Of a stretch of DNA of 64,000 bases, positions 1 through 7,630 are shown piece after piece. Both the position numbers and the translations under genes were made by a program. Position 1 is the first letter of the stretch, and every line of letters begins with the position of its first letter. Source of the stretch: Elusimicrobia bacterium GWA2_69_24. GTDB taxonomy: Bacteria > Elusimicrobiota > Elusimicrobia > UBA1565. Location: the NCBI GenBank assembly GCA_001799695.1, contig MGTY01000110.1:1-64000 (forward strand), in the 5' to 3' direction. The notes below the pieces were generated by a model that had not been told where the DNA came from, searched no databases, and saw nothing but the letters and a program-made list of their open reading frames with translations.

Positions 1-9
1 AGCCCCTGG

Positions 10-45
10 ATAAGAAAACTAAAGAGGGCCTCAAGGAGGCCCTCT
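10..45 (-). terminator. Rho-independent terminator of tRNA-Gln
   Basis: A perfect 10-bp stem (23-32 with 36-45, loop AAG) is followed on the minus strand by TTTAGTTTTCTTA. It lies just downstream of the tRNA-Gln gene, so it is probably that gene's terminator. Confidence 0.7.
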
Positions 46-98
46 CTGTTCCTGAACCTGCTGGTGTCAGTTCAGGTTCGTTGAGTCGTAATAAGACG

Positions 99-169
99 CT
101 GCCGGACTAGGATTTGAACCTAGACTAAGCGGTCCAGAGCCGCTTGTGCTACCATTACACCATCCGGCA
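99..169 (-). tRNA. tRNA-Gln (anticodon CTG)
   Basis: The reverse complement folds as a cloverleaf. The acceptor arm TGCCGGA/TCCGGCA has the U1-A72 pair usual for tRNA-Gln. The anticodon stem AGCGG/CCGCT encloses CTCTGGA (anticodon CTG), and the T-loop is GGTTCAAATCC. The discriminator base is G. CCA is not encoded, so it must be added after transcription. Confidence 0.95.
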
Positions 170-189
170 TTGAATGGGAACGACGGGCT

Positions 190-195
190 ATTTTA
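190..195 (-). promoter_or_regulatory. -10 box of tRNA-Gln
   Basis: TAAAAT on the minus strand lies 20 bp upstream of the mature tRNA-Gln 5' end. No good -35 box is visible, because the upstream sequence is G-rich. Confidence 0.4.
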
Positions 196-236
196 GCACA
201 TCTTTTGGAGGGGGGGACAAGCGCACGGGGGGGGGT

Positions 237-284
237 GTTACGGCTTGTAACAACTATTTAACATCTCCGTAACATGGGGGTAAC
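237..284. repeat. GTAAC repeat cluster
   Basis: GTTAC (237-241) and GTAAC (247-251) form an inverted pair with a 5-nt gap. GTAAC recurs at 269-273 and 280-284. The cluster lies between divergent tRNA-Gln and the exported protein gene and could be an operator. This is inference from the pattern alone. Confidence 0.3.
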
Positions 285-399
285 GGCCGGGGGCTAGCCT
301 ATCAGCATGAAGCGCCGAGGAACAATCTGGGCCCTTGGTCCCACCTCCCAGAGGGTCTCCAGCCCCAGGCCTTCAGCCGCGCTGCGGGGTACACTTTCC

Positions 400-1029
400 A
401 TGAACGCTATGAAACGGGCGCTCTTCGCTGTCTGCGCGTGCATCGCGCTGGCGGGCTCCGCCGCCGCGGCCGAGCGGTTCTCGGTCACGGACAAGGGCGG
501 GTTCGGCAACACCGGCCGCTTGGTCGAGTTCGCCAACCGCTACGCCTGGCAGTCCTACGAGATCAAGTACGAATTCGGCCTGGACATGGAATCGCGCTCT
601 CTTACCCGCAAGTCCCAGCTGAACCTGACGGTGCACCGGACCGATGGCAGCAAGTGGGAGTACCGCTGCCGCGCCAGCGAGGCGGGCGCCATGTGGGCCA
701 ACGTCAACATGATCTACGGCAAGGGCGTGTCGGTGCTCACCGAGTGCCGCATCTCCCCCAAGAAGTTCGCGAAGGCCGTCACCCTCAACGAGGAACTGGT
801 GGGCGAGCCCACCTTAGTCTTCCACGTCATGATCAAGGACGGGCAGGCCACCGCCGGCCTCCACAAGGGCTTCTACTTCACGGGCGACTCCGAGATCGCG
901 GCGGGGGGGATGAACCAGTACGCCACCGAGGGCGCGGATCCCTCCAACCTTGGCGTGCTCTTCGCCTCGGCCATGATGCCCTACCCGCATCACCCGTACT
1001 TCGCCGCGACCCCGCGCTTCATGCCCTGA
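400..1029 (+). CDS. exported protein of unknown function
   Basis: A 209-residue protein with an N-terminal signal peptide: MNAMKRALFAV, a hydrophobic core, and a probable cleavage site after SAAAA near residue 24. The mature part is soluble, moderately basic and carries two cysteines (YRCRAS and TECRI) that could form a disulfide. I do not recognise the family. I chose ATG 400 because it puts the signal peptide at the N-terminus. An in-frame ATG at 307 would add 31 unlikely residues, although TAGCCT sits 6 nt before it. The gene stands alone, divergent from tRNA-Gln. Confidence 0.65.
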   Translation: MNAMKRALFAVCACIALAGSAAAAERFSVTDKGGFGNTGRLVEFANRYAWQSYEIKYEFGLDMESRSLTRKSQLNLTVHRTDGSKWEYRCRASEAGAMWANVNMIYGKGVSVLTECRISPKKFAKAVTLNEELVGEPTLVFHVMIKDGQATAGLHKGFYFTGDSEIAAGGMNQYATEGADPSNLGVLFASAMMPYPHHPYFAATPRFMP

Positions 1030-1046
1030 CCTAGGCCTATTGGGCA

Positions 1047-1075
1047 TTGCGCTCCCTAAGCTTCCCTGTTAAGAT
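1047..1075 (+). promoter_or_regulatory. promoter of the 1085 gene
   Basis: TTGCGC (1047-1052), a 17-bp spacer and TAAGAT (1070-1075). The start codon is 9 nt after the -10 box, leaving almost no 5' leader. Confidence 0.5.
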
Positions 1076-1084
1076 TGTCTGATT

Positions 1085-1798
1085 ATGGACAAACCCGGTC
1101 CGAGTCCTTTGCGTTTCGAATACCGCTTCCACCTCCCGGACGGGGTGATCAAGACCTTTGAGGTCCGTCTGGACGGGGAGACCCTGGCGCTCCAGCATAA
1201 GCCTCGGGCGAGCTACCCGCATTGGGCGAAGCTGGAGTTCGGGCAATGCCCGGGCTGTCCCCTGCGCCCGGAGAAGCATCCCAATTGCCCCATCGCGATG
1301 AGCCTGGTGGACGTGCTGGAATTCTTCAAGGATTCCCTGTCGAGCGACGAGCTGCTGGTCGAGATCGTCACCGACGCCCGGACCTATTCGAAGCGCACGT
1401 CCCTGTCCAACGGCATCAGCGGGATCGTCGGCCTGCAGATGGCCACCAGCGGCTGTCCATTGTTCAACAAGCTCAAGCCCATGGCCCTGACCCATCTGCC
1501 CTTCGCCAACCTGCGCGAGACCATGTACCGCTATCTCGCCATGTACATGCTGGCTCAGCACTTCCTGGCCAAGAGGAAGAAGCCGACCGATATCGGGATG
1601 GAGAAGTTCACGGAGATGCTGGAGGGCCTGCGCGCGGCCAACCGGGCCTTCGTGAAGCGGCTTTACGAGGTCTGCCGCAAGGACGCCAGCCTCAATGCCA
1701 TCGTGCACCTGGACTGCTTCGCCGACAACACCGCCTTCTCCCTCAAGACCTTGGGCCTCGACGGGGTCGAGCGCCTGTTCGACGGCTACTTCGATTGA
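1085..1798 (+). CDS. conserved cysteine-motif protein of unknown function
   Basis: A 237-residue soluble protein without a signal peptide. Residues 54-71 contain four cysteines in the pattern CPGCPLRPEKHPNC, which looks like a small metal-binding knuckle. The rest is mainly helical (ALTHLPFANLRETMYRYLAM). It resembles a family of uncharacterised proteins seen in several phyla, but I cannot name it with certainty. ATG 1085 lies 9 nt after TAAGAT and no Shine-Dalgarno sequence is visible. It converges with the HEAT-repeat gene downstream. Confidence 0.7.
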   Translation: MDKPGPSPLRFEYRFHLPDGVIKTFEVRLDGETLALQHKPRASYPHWAKLEFGQCPGCPLRPEKHPNCPIAMSLVDVLEFFKDSLSSDELLVEIVTDARTYSKRTSLSNGISGIVGLQMATSGCPLFNKLKPMALTHLPFANLRETMYRYLAMYMLAQHFLAKRKKPTDIGMEKFTEMLEGLRAANRAFVKRLYEVCRKDASLNAIVHLDCFADNTAFSLKTLGLDGVERLFDGYFD

Positions 1799-1818
1799 CC
1801 CGATGCCCCCCATCCCGA

Positions 1819-1841
1819 CCTTCCCCCACTGGGGGGGAAGG
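1819..1841. terminator. GC-rich hairpin between convergent genes
   Basis: CCTTCCCCC (1819-1827) pairs with GGGGGAAGG (1833-1841). It lies between two convergent stop codons but has no T-tract on either side, so its role as a terminator is only probable. Confidence 0.35.
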
Positions 1842-1858
1842 GGGGTTAAGGAAGGGCC

Positions 1859-3292
1859 TTAATCTTTCTTATAGGATTCCAGCGCCTTGAGGGCTTTTTC
1901 CGTGCCGATCCGTTCGAGGGCGGTCGCGGCGCTGTAGCGCACGTCCGCGTTCTTGTCGCGCAGGGCCTTCTTGAGCAGGCGCACGGCCTGCTCCGCGCCC
2001 GGGCCGATGTTCCCCAGCGCCAGGGCGGAGCTGGAGCGGACCCGGTCGGAGCGATCCTTGAGGGATTTGATGAGGGGCTCCACGGCTTCCGTGGCCGGAG
2101 GCCGGACCTGGCCCAGGGCGTCGGCCGCCCGGAAGCGCAGGTTATCGTCGCCCTTCTGCAGGGCCTTGACCAGATCCGGCACCGCGTCGTGGGTCAAAAG
2201 CGTGGTCTTCCCTTCCAGCAGGATGGCCAGGGCCCGCACGGGGATGTCAGGCCGGGGGGCCGTGCCTTCCGGAGAAGGGAGGCCTTCCTGGTCGCCCAGC
2301 TGGTTGAGCGCTTCGACAGTGGATTTCGGCATCTGCCGGGTGACGGGGTGCAGGGACGGGTCGCCCCGCTCCGATTTTTCGGACCGGCTCAAACCCGGCT
2401 GGGAGCCGCCCAGGGACTCCGGTGAACCCTTGCGCGGGGCCGGTCCCGGGGCCGGCTCGGGCATCGTCGGCTCCGGGGTCAGCCGGGTGGGCCGCTGGAC
2501 CGGTTCCGTCGGCTGGGTCCAGACCGCGCGCACCGAGTCCGCCGGGGTCTTTTCCGGCGCGTCCGCCGTCTTTATGGCGCCGCCCAGCGGGATGTCCGGC
2601 TCCACGGGGAAAGGGCAGGCGAGGGTGGGTCGGTCTTCCACCGGCGGGGCCTTGGCCTTCTTCTCCTGGCGGTAGTGGGGGATCTCGAACACCGCTCCGG
2701 TGAAGCAGCCCTGGAAGGAGTTCTCCCGCATGCCGGTGGCGCAGCGGATGCCCTGGATCATGGTCCGAAAATCCTCGCCCCGGACGCGCATGCCTTTCTC
2801 CCAGGAGTACCCGTACCCGCAGGCCTTCTCCATGGAGCGGCGGAACACCGGGATGTCCGAAGAGACGCCCCGGAGCTTAGGCTCGCCGCCTCCCTGGAGG
2901 ATGATCAAGGACACGTCGGCGGTCTGGTTCAAGGTGACATCCCATAGGACGGGCTTGTAGGCGCTGAGCACGAGCACCGCGGGCTTCTTGGTCTTATAGA
3001 CGACGACGCGGACCGAGGTCTCGGGCATGTCCCTGCCGCTCTGGCCGGTCTGGGCCGGGAAGCTGCCCTCGTAGACCCCGACCACGTGCAGCTCGAACTG
3101 GGAGGATGGATCCCCCGGCAGGACGTAGTTCGAGGCATCGGCGCCCGCCGCGCCGCAGTTGAGCAGGTTGGGGTCGGAGGTGGCGAAATTCAGCTTGATG
3201 TCGGCGGCCGCGGCCTTGATCTTCTTGCAGGGGACCGTCTCCGCGCGGAGGGGGACCGCCAACAGGAATGGGAGGATGAGCGCGGTCCGCAT
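1859..3292 (-). CDS. exported HEAT-repeat protein
   Basis: 477 residues. A signal peptide (MRTALILPFLLAVPLRAE) is followed by a cysteine-containing domain (residues ~20-230), a Pro/Glu-rich linker (~230-330) and about three C-terminal HEAT/PBS-lyase-type repeats (VPDLVKALQKGDDNLRFRAA, VEPLIKSLKDRSDRVRSSSA and a third ending at the C-terminus). HEAT repeats normally act as protein-binding scaffolds, so an envelope scaffold is likely. The partner is unknown. ATG 3292 is preceded by GGAGGACAC and by a TTGACG-17-TATCCT promoter whose expected start site is only about 4 nt upstream. Confidence 0.75.
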   Translation of the reverse strand: MRTALILPFLLAVPLRAETVPCKKIKAAAADIKLNFATSDPNLLNCGAAGADASNYVLPGDPSSQFELHVVGVYEGSFPAQTGQSGRDMPETSVRVVVYKTKKPAVLVLSAYKPVLWDVTLNQTADVSLIILQGGGEPKLRGVSSDIPVFRRSMEKACGYGYSWEKGMRVRGEDFRTMIQGIRCATGMRENSFQGCFTGAVFEIPHYRQEKKAKAPPVEDRPTLACPFPVEPDIPLGGAIKTADAPEKTPADSVRAVWTQPTEPVQRPTRLTPEPTMPEPAPGPAPRKGSPESLGGSQPGLSRSEKSERGDPSLHPVTRQMPKSTVEALNQLGDQEGLPSPEGTAPRPDIPVRALAILLEGKTTLLTHDAVPDLVKALQKGDDNLRFRAADALGQVRPPATEAVEPLIKSLKDRSDRVRSSSALALGNIGPGAEQAVRLLKKALRDKNADVRYSAATALERIGTEKALKALESYKKD

Positions 3293-3302
3293 GTGTCCTC
3301 CG

Positions 3303-3331
3303 AGGATAGCACGCAATCTCCGCCGCGTCAA
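3303..3331 (-). promoter_or_regulatory. promoter of the HEAT-repeat gene
   Basis: On the minus strand TTGACG (3326-3331), a 17-bp spacer and TATCCT (3303-3308). Expected initiation is near 3296, just before the start codon at 3292. It is back to back with the plus-strand promoter at 3335. Confidence 0.6.
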
Positions 3332-3334
3332 ATC

Positions 3335-3364
3335 TTGACAGGGAGGGGGGAGGGGTCACATACT
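3335..3364 (+). promoter_or_regulatory. promoter of the 3371 lipoprotein
   Basis: Exact TTGACA (3335-3340), an 18-bp spacer and CATACT (3359-3364). ATG follows after 6 nt, which predicts a leaderless mRNA. Confidence 0.6.
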
Positions 3365-3370
3365 AGTCGG

Positions 3371-3718
3371 ATGAAAATCCGCTCCGCCTGGCTGCCGTGC
3401 CTGTTGCTTCCGCTGATGGGCTGCGTCCTTCCTCAGGGTGGGAATCCCGGCGCGTCCGCGAACTTCGTCCAACGGCCCTATGCCGCGCCTCGTTCCGAGC
3501 CGGCCTGGGCGGACATCCCGACGATCCAAAGATGCCGGGCCGCTACCCGGCGAGATTCCGCCTTGAATGATTGCGGCGCGGTCTTCGGTTGCCTGGAATC
3601 CATGAGCCGGGCTGAATGCGTCCTCAAGATCGAGGAGTACCACCGGGACTTTGAGAAGAGGAAAGCTGCCTGGACGGAAGCCGATGAGAGAGCCGTCATG
3701 GAGGCCTGGAGCGAGTGA
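3371..3718 (+). CDS. small lipoprotein
   Basis: 115 residues with a lipoprotein signal (MKIRSAWLPCLLLPLMGC). The lipobox LMGC places the lipidated cysteine at residue 18. The mature part has four more cysteines (RCRAAT, NDCGAV, GCLES, AECVLK), which suggests disulfides. The C-terminus is helical and charged. No family is recognised. The start is set by the lipoprotein signal and by the promoter 6 nt upstream; there is no properly placed Shine-Dalgarno sequence. Confidence 0.7.
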   Translation: MKIRSAWLPCLLLPLMGCVLPQGGNPGASANFVQRPYAAPRSEPAWADIPTIQRCRAATRRDSALNDCGAVFGCLESMSRAECVLKIEEYHRDFEKRKAAWTEADERAVMEAWSE

Positions 3719-3761
3719 TCGCAGCGCCGCATCCGTGCGGCGGGAAAGGGCTTTGATGGTA

Positions 3762-3790
3762 TTGCCCCTGTCGGGATTTTCGCCTATGCT
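3762..3790 (+). promoter_or_regulatory. promoter of the 3797 gene
   Basis: TTGCCC (3762-3767), a 17-bp spacer and TATGCT (3785-3790). GTG 3797 follows after 6 nt, which supports that start codon. Confidence 0.5.
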
Positions 3791-3796
3791 CTTGGG

Positions 3797-4165
3797 GTGG
3801 CCCGTTTGATGTCCACATTGGCGCTGACCCTCTTGGCCGCGACCGGCGCGGGCTGGGCGGCTGAGCTCCCGGCTCCCCGGCCGGCCGGGGACCACTTCGC
3901 GGCCATGAGCTGGGAGGAGTTCTCCCGGGACCGGGGTTTCTCCACGGGCATGCAAGCGTGCCCCAAGCTGGACCTGCTCTGCCGGCCGGTGCGCTGGGGG
4001 GACGCGGTCGAGTTCAAAGCCGCCGCCCCGCGCTTCCAGGAGAACGCCATCACCCTCCGCTTCGGGGCCCGGACCGAGCCGTCACCCTCGAAGATCGAGG
4101 TCCAGGTCGGCAGTTTCCTCAAGACCGCCCTTTTCGTCGCCGCCCTCGTCGCCTTCATCCTCTAG
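3797..4165 (+). CDS. exported protein with C-terminal membrane anchor
   Basis: 122 residues. The N-terminus (LMSTLALTLLAATGAGWAAE) is a signal peptide, and the C-terminus (FLKTALFVAALVAFIL) is a transmembrane helix ending at the stop codon, so the central ~80 residues should face the periplasm. Two cysteines (ACPKLDLLC) could bond. GTG 3797 is chosen because a promoter ends 6 nt upstream; ATG 3809 is the alternative. The family is unknown. Confidence 0.55.
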   Translation: MARLMSTLALTLLAATGAGWAAELPAPRPAGDHFAAMSWEEFSRDRGFSTGMQACPKLDLLCRPVRWGDAVEFKAAAPRFQENAITLRFGARTEPSPSKIEVQVGSFLKTALFVAALVAFIL

Positions 4166-4203
4166 CCCGGCATCCGCGCGGGCACATGATATATCATAGG
4201 CGC

Positions 4204-4863
4204 ATGAGACACTCTCTTTGCCTGGTCGCGGCGGTTCTGGCGAACTGGTCCATCGTGTCCTGCGCAGCCGTCGCCATGGCTGGGATGGAGAATCATCGGA
4301 CCTCCTGTCTGTCGGGGTCCGACCTCCGCGACATCGAGGTCCTCTCGGCCGGGGCGGGCTGCGAGCTGGCCTACAGCAAATCCCTCAAGACCACGGTCGT
4401 GGCCAGCGCCAGGCAGGGTGATGCCTATTGCGACGCCGCGCGGCAGCGCATCGTCGCGAAGCTGGAGCGGGCCGGTTTTTACTGCGTGGCCGACAGCGCC
4501 GCCGAGGCGATGCCGTATGCCATGGACAAGCTCTATCGGAGCCGCCTCCTGACCCTGCGCGCATTCGTCCTGATATTCCGCGACGAACACAAAGGGGCCT
4601 ATCCCCGGAAGCTTCAAGAGCTGGCGCCGGAATACCACTCGGCGCCCATCGGCATCATGAGGACGGGGGCGCACCCTCCGACGATGGAGGTTTCGGCGTA
4701 CGACGGCTCGGTCTGCTCCGCCGACGGGAAGCTGGATCGCTCCAGGGTCCGGGACACGGGCGGTTGGGGCTACGTCGGCGACCCGGCGGCTTCCTGCGCG
4801 GGAACCGTCTTCATCGACTGCACGCACACGGATTCCGAAGGCAAGGTCTGGGCGGCTTACTGA
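4204..4863 (+). CDS. exported protein with pseudopilin-like C-terminal domain
   Basis: 219 residues. An N-terminal hydrophobic segment (HSLCLVAAVLANWSIVSCA) could be a lipoprotein or secretory signal. Residues ~35-95 form a cysteine-containing domain. Residues ~100-219 resemble the globular part of type IV pilin/PulG-like proteins: RAFVLIFRDEHKGAYPRKLQ, then GGWGYVGDP and the ending CTHTDSEGKVW. The methylated prepilin N-terminal helix is absent, so this is probably not a filament subunit. TATCAT ends 6 nt before ATG 4204, and the upstream in-frame ATG 4186 overlaps that box. It precedes the methyltransferase by 17 nt. Confidence 0.6.
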   Translation: MRHSLCLVAAVLANWSIVSCAAVAMAGMENHRTSCLSGSDLRDIEVLSAGAGCELAYSKSLKTTVVASARQGDAYCDAARQRIVAKLERAGFYCVADSAAEAMPYAMDKLYRSRLLTLRAFVLIFRDEHKGAYPRKLQELAPEYHSAPIGIMRTGAHPPTMEVSAYDGSVCSADGKLDRSRVRDTGGWGYVGDPAASCAGTVFIDCTHTDSEGKVWAAY

Positions 4864-4880
4864 ACGGAGGTATCCGGGAC

Positions 4881-5603
4881 ATGACTACCGATATCCTTAC
4901 TGAGGCAACCGGGACGCCGGGAGGCGTTGCTCCCGCCGTGGTCCCCACCGAAGAGGGCTATGACCGCTGGGCCGAGGTCTATGACTCGGACGGCAATCCC
5001 CTCATCGCCATGGAGGAGCCCGTCGTAGACGAGCTCCTGGGACCGGTCAAGGGGCTCGCGGTCGCGGACATCGGCTGCGGCACGGGCCGCCACGCCCTGC
5101 GCCTGGCGGCGAAGGGGGCTGCGGTCACGGGTGTCGATTTCTCGGAGGGGATGCTGGCCAAGGCCCGCGCCAAGCCCGGCGCCGAGGCCGTGCGCTTCAT
5201 CCGGCACGACCTCGCCCGGCCCCTGCCCCTGCGGGCCGGCAGCTGCGATCGCGTGGTCTGCGCCCTGGTCCTCGAGCATATCGCGGACCTCGAGAAGTTC
5301 TTCCGGGACCTCAAGCGCATCTGCCGGCGGGATGGGCGCATCGTCCTCACCGCCATGCATCCCGCCCTCTGGCTCAAGGGGCAGTCCGCGCGCTTCTACG
5401 ACCCCCAGACCGGACGGGAGGTCCGGCCGCACAGCCACCGCCAGAGTCTGTCCGACTACGTCATGGCCGCGGCCGCGGCGGGCCTGCGCATCGAGCGCAT
5501 GAGCGAACACGCGCCCGACTCGGAGCTGGCCCGGCGCTTCCCCCGGGCCGCCAAGCACGTGGGCTGGCCGCTGCTCGTCGCGCTGCGCCTGCGCAAGGAC
5601 TAG
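4881..5603 (+). CDS. class I SAM-dependent methyltransferase
   Basis: 240 residues. The SAM-binding motif I is ADIGCGTGRHALRLA, followed by VTGVDFSEGMLAKA (acidic loop) and DRVVCALVLEHI (motif IV, typical of methyltransf_11/25 enzymes). The C-terminal part (TAMHPALWLKGQSARFYDP) resembles small-molecule methyltransferases. The substrate cannot be told from sequence. A Shine-Dalgarno CGGAGG lies 9 nt before ATG 4881. It is 17 nt downstream of the pseudopilin-like gene, so they may be cotranscribed. Confidence 0.8.
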   Translation: MTTDILTEATGTPGGVAPAVVPTEEGYDRWAEVYDSDGNPLIAMEEPVVDELLGPVKGLAVADIGCGTGRHALRLAAKGAAVTGVDFSEGMLAKARAKPGAEAVRFIRHDLARPLPLRAGSCDRVVCALVLEHIADLEKFFRDLKRICRRDGRIVLTAMHPALWLKGQSARFYDPQTGREVRPHSHRQSLSDYVMAAAAAGLRIERMSEHAPDSELARRFPRAAKHVGWPLLVALRLRKD

Positions 5604-5631
5604 CCTAGTTATCTAGCGGCGGTCCCCCCCG

Positions 5632-5651
5632 GACTGTGCCCGGGCACAGTC
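5632..5651. repeat. dispersed 20-bp palindrome, copy A
   Basis: GACTGTGCCCGGGCACAGTC, a perfect palindrome preceded by CCCCCCG and followed by GCCCAGAAGGTT. The same core recurs at 20398, 20946 and 38289, always between genes. Confidence 0.75.
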
Positions 5652-5663
5652 GCCCAGAAGGTT

Positions 5664-5792
5664 GGACCCCGGCCTTCGCCGGGGTGACGGCTGGCGCCTG
5701 GACCGCGGCCTTCGCCGGGGTGACGGCTGGCGCCTGGACCGCGGCCTTCGCCGGGGTGACGAATGTGATTGGGCTTATGCCTCACCACCTAG
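5664..5792. repeat. 36-bp tandem repeat array (3 units)
   Basis: Three 36-bp units, each with a CCCCGGCCTTCGCCGGGG-type hairpin, end in GTGACGAATGTGATTGGGCTTATGCCTCA. They match the arrays near 38.1-38.7 kb. The array directly abuts palindrome copy A and overlaps the stop codon of the next minus-strand gene. Confidence 0.8.
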
Positions 5793-7570
5793 GTCCGCTC
5801 GCGGAGCTCGGGGGCTGCGACCGCCAGGTTCAGACAGCCTTCGATGAGCTCCCCGGGCCTGGAGCGGCGGGCGGGGAGGAGCAGGAGTTCGGTCGCCAGG
5901 ACCTCTACCCGCATCTGCTCCACTTGGCGCAGGACCGACTCGTTGAGGGTCACGATCCCCAGCAGGATCAGCGGCGGCAGGCGTCCGGCGTCCTCGGGGC
6001 CGAGGATGGCCCGCTCGACGGTCCCGAACCTGGCCTCCGCCGCGGCCAGCGCGGGCTGCTTGCGGGTGTACATCAGCGCGACCCGGCTGAGGCGGGGGCA
6101 GGTCAGGCTGCCCCAGGCCGGGACGTAGATGTGGACGGGCTTGTCCGCCTCGGCAGAAGGCCGCGTGTAGGAGAGGTCCGGCACGAGCCGGCGGAGCTCC
6201 CGCTCGTACTCGATGCGGCTCCCCGGGGACGCCAGCGCCGCGCGCAGGCGCCAGAGCGGGAGCCAGGTCCCGTCCTGGGGGACCTGGCCGTCCTTCCCCG
6301 CGACCAGCTTGAAGTCCTGCCGTACGAGCTTCTCGCCCGAGAGGCGCCAGGCTCCCTGGCAGCCGCCGCAGAAGAACAGGACCTGGAAGGGCTCCACGCG
6401 CAGCGGCTTGCCGCAATCCGGGCACGCCGCCACCAGGCAGCGCGGCGGTTCCGCCCACGCCTGGGGGGGCTGGCCGCCGGCCGGCTCCGGGTCGGGCGGG
6501 GGCGACTGCGCCGGGCCGCCGTCCAAGCCGTCGAGGATCGGCCCGATGCCGTCCTTTCGGGGAAAGGTCCAGAAGGGGAAATACACGAGGGAGACGTGCT
6601 CGATGAGCTTGCCGCTGCGCTCGATCTCAGTCGGCGCATCCGGGCCGCCCCCGATGCGGAAGGTCCCGGCAGCGGTCCCCGCGGCTTCGTGGTCCGGCGC
6701 CAGGTCGATCGGCGCCAGGCGCCCCAGGCTTTCGAGGGTGCCGCGGTCGAACGGGCGCAGGGTCACGCGCTCCAGACGCGAATCCAGGCGCAGATAGCCG
6801 ATAGGCTCCCGGGTGGCCCGCTCGCTGCGGTCCAGCCTCTCGGACTCGGACCGGCGTTCCAGTTCCCGGACCGTGAACGCGCCGGGCTGCAGCACGCCCG
6901 ATTCGCGGAGCAGCTGTTGCGCCTGGGAGTCGGGGCCGAAATCCGCGGTCTTCCGCGTCTCCGACCAGATCCTCCAGGAGAGGGTCACGCCGGTGCGCCT
7001 CCAATAGGGCACGAACACGAGCTCCGCGATGCGCTCCAGCTCGGCGGGGTCGCCGCGTCCCAGGATCTTCGCGGCGTTCTTGGCCGCGCGGCCGCGGTCC
7101 ACGCGCGGCAGGATGTGGAAGCGGAACACCCGGCTGTCGCCGACGATCAGGAGGCTGGTATCGCAGTAGGGGCAGTGCGCGGTGCGGGAATGCTCGGGGT
7201 ATCCGAGCGCCACCCCGCAGGAGGGACAGTCCGTGGCGACGAGTCCGTCCGCTTCGGCGCCGGCGGTCAGCGGGGAGGCGCAGAAGGGACAGCGCGCCCG
7301 CGCTTCTTCCGCCGCGACGGGGACATCGCCGCCGCACTTCGGGCAGACCCGGAACGAGGCGGGCCCCGGCCGGGGCTGCGCCGCGGACGGCGGCGCCGGG
7401 AAGAGCGCCGCGAGTTCCCCGACCTGCCGGGCCGGCCGCCAGAACTGCTCCCCGCCGCCGGCCTCGGCGACCTCGGTGTCGGGGGTGAAGCCCGGCAGGG
7501 CCAGAATCCCCTCGGCGGGGAGCGGCCCCTTCAAGGCGCGGCCGATGTAGGCGTACCAGGTGCGCGGCAT
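5789..7570 (-). CDS. GYF-like and zinc-ribbon protein
   Basis: 593 residues, no signal peptide. Residues 1-50 (WYAYIGRALKGPLPAEGIL...FWRPARQ) look like a GYF_2/DUF4339 module. Two zinc ribbons follow (CPKC at 76, CPFC at 94; CPSC at 115, CPYC at 133), and a third pair (CPDC...CGGC) lies near residues 385-405. The intervening regions are beta-rich with aromatic strands (SLVYFPFWTF, VHIYVPAWGSL). The layout suggests a cytosolic adaptor, but the partner is unknown. A second GYF-like protein is at 20982-21809. Its stop codon overlaps the repeat array. Confidence 0.65.
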   Translation of the reverse strand: MPRTWYAYIGRALKGPLPAEGILALPGFTPDTEVAEAGGGEQFWRPARQVGELAALFPAPPSAAQPRPGPASFRVCPKCGGDVPVAAEEARARCPFCASPLTAGAEADGLVATDCPSCGVALGYPEHSRTAHCPYCDTSLLIVGDSRVFRFHILPRVDRGRAAKNAAKILGRGDPAELERIAELVFVPYWRRTGVTLSWRIWSETRKTADFGPDSQAQQLLRESGVLQPGAFTVRELERRSESERLDRSERATREPIGYLRLDSRLERVTLRPFDRGTLESLGRLAPIDLAPDHEAAGTAAGTFRIGGGPDAPTEIERSGKLIEHVSLVYFPFWTFPRKDGIGPILDGLDGGPAQSPPPDPEPAGGQPPQAWAEPPRCLVAACPDCGKPLRVEPFQVLFFCGGCQGAWRLSGEKLVRQDFKLVAGKDGQVPQDGTWLPLWRLRAALASPGSRIEYERELRRLVPDLSYTRPSAEADKPVHIYVPAWGSLTCPRLSRVALMYTRKQPALAAAEARFGTVERAILGPEDAGRLPPLILLGIVTLNESVLRQVEQMRVEVLATELLLLPARRSRPGELIEGCLNLAVAAPELRERT

Positions 7571-7630
7571 GGCTCTTGCAGGCCCTATTCAGCCCCGGGC
7601 CCGGTCAAATCTTATGATAATCGGACTGCC

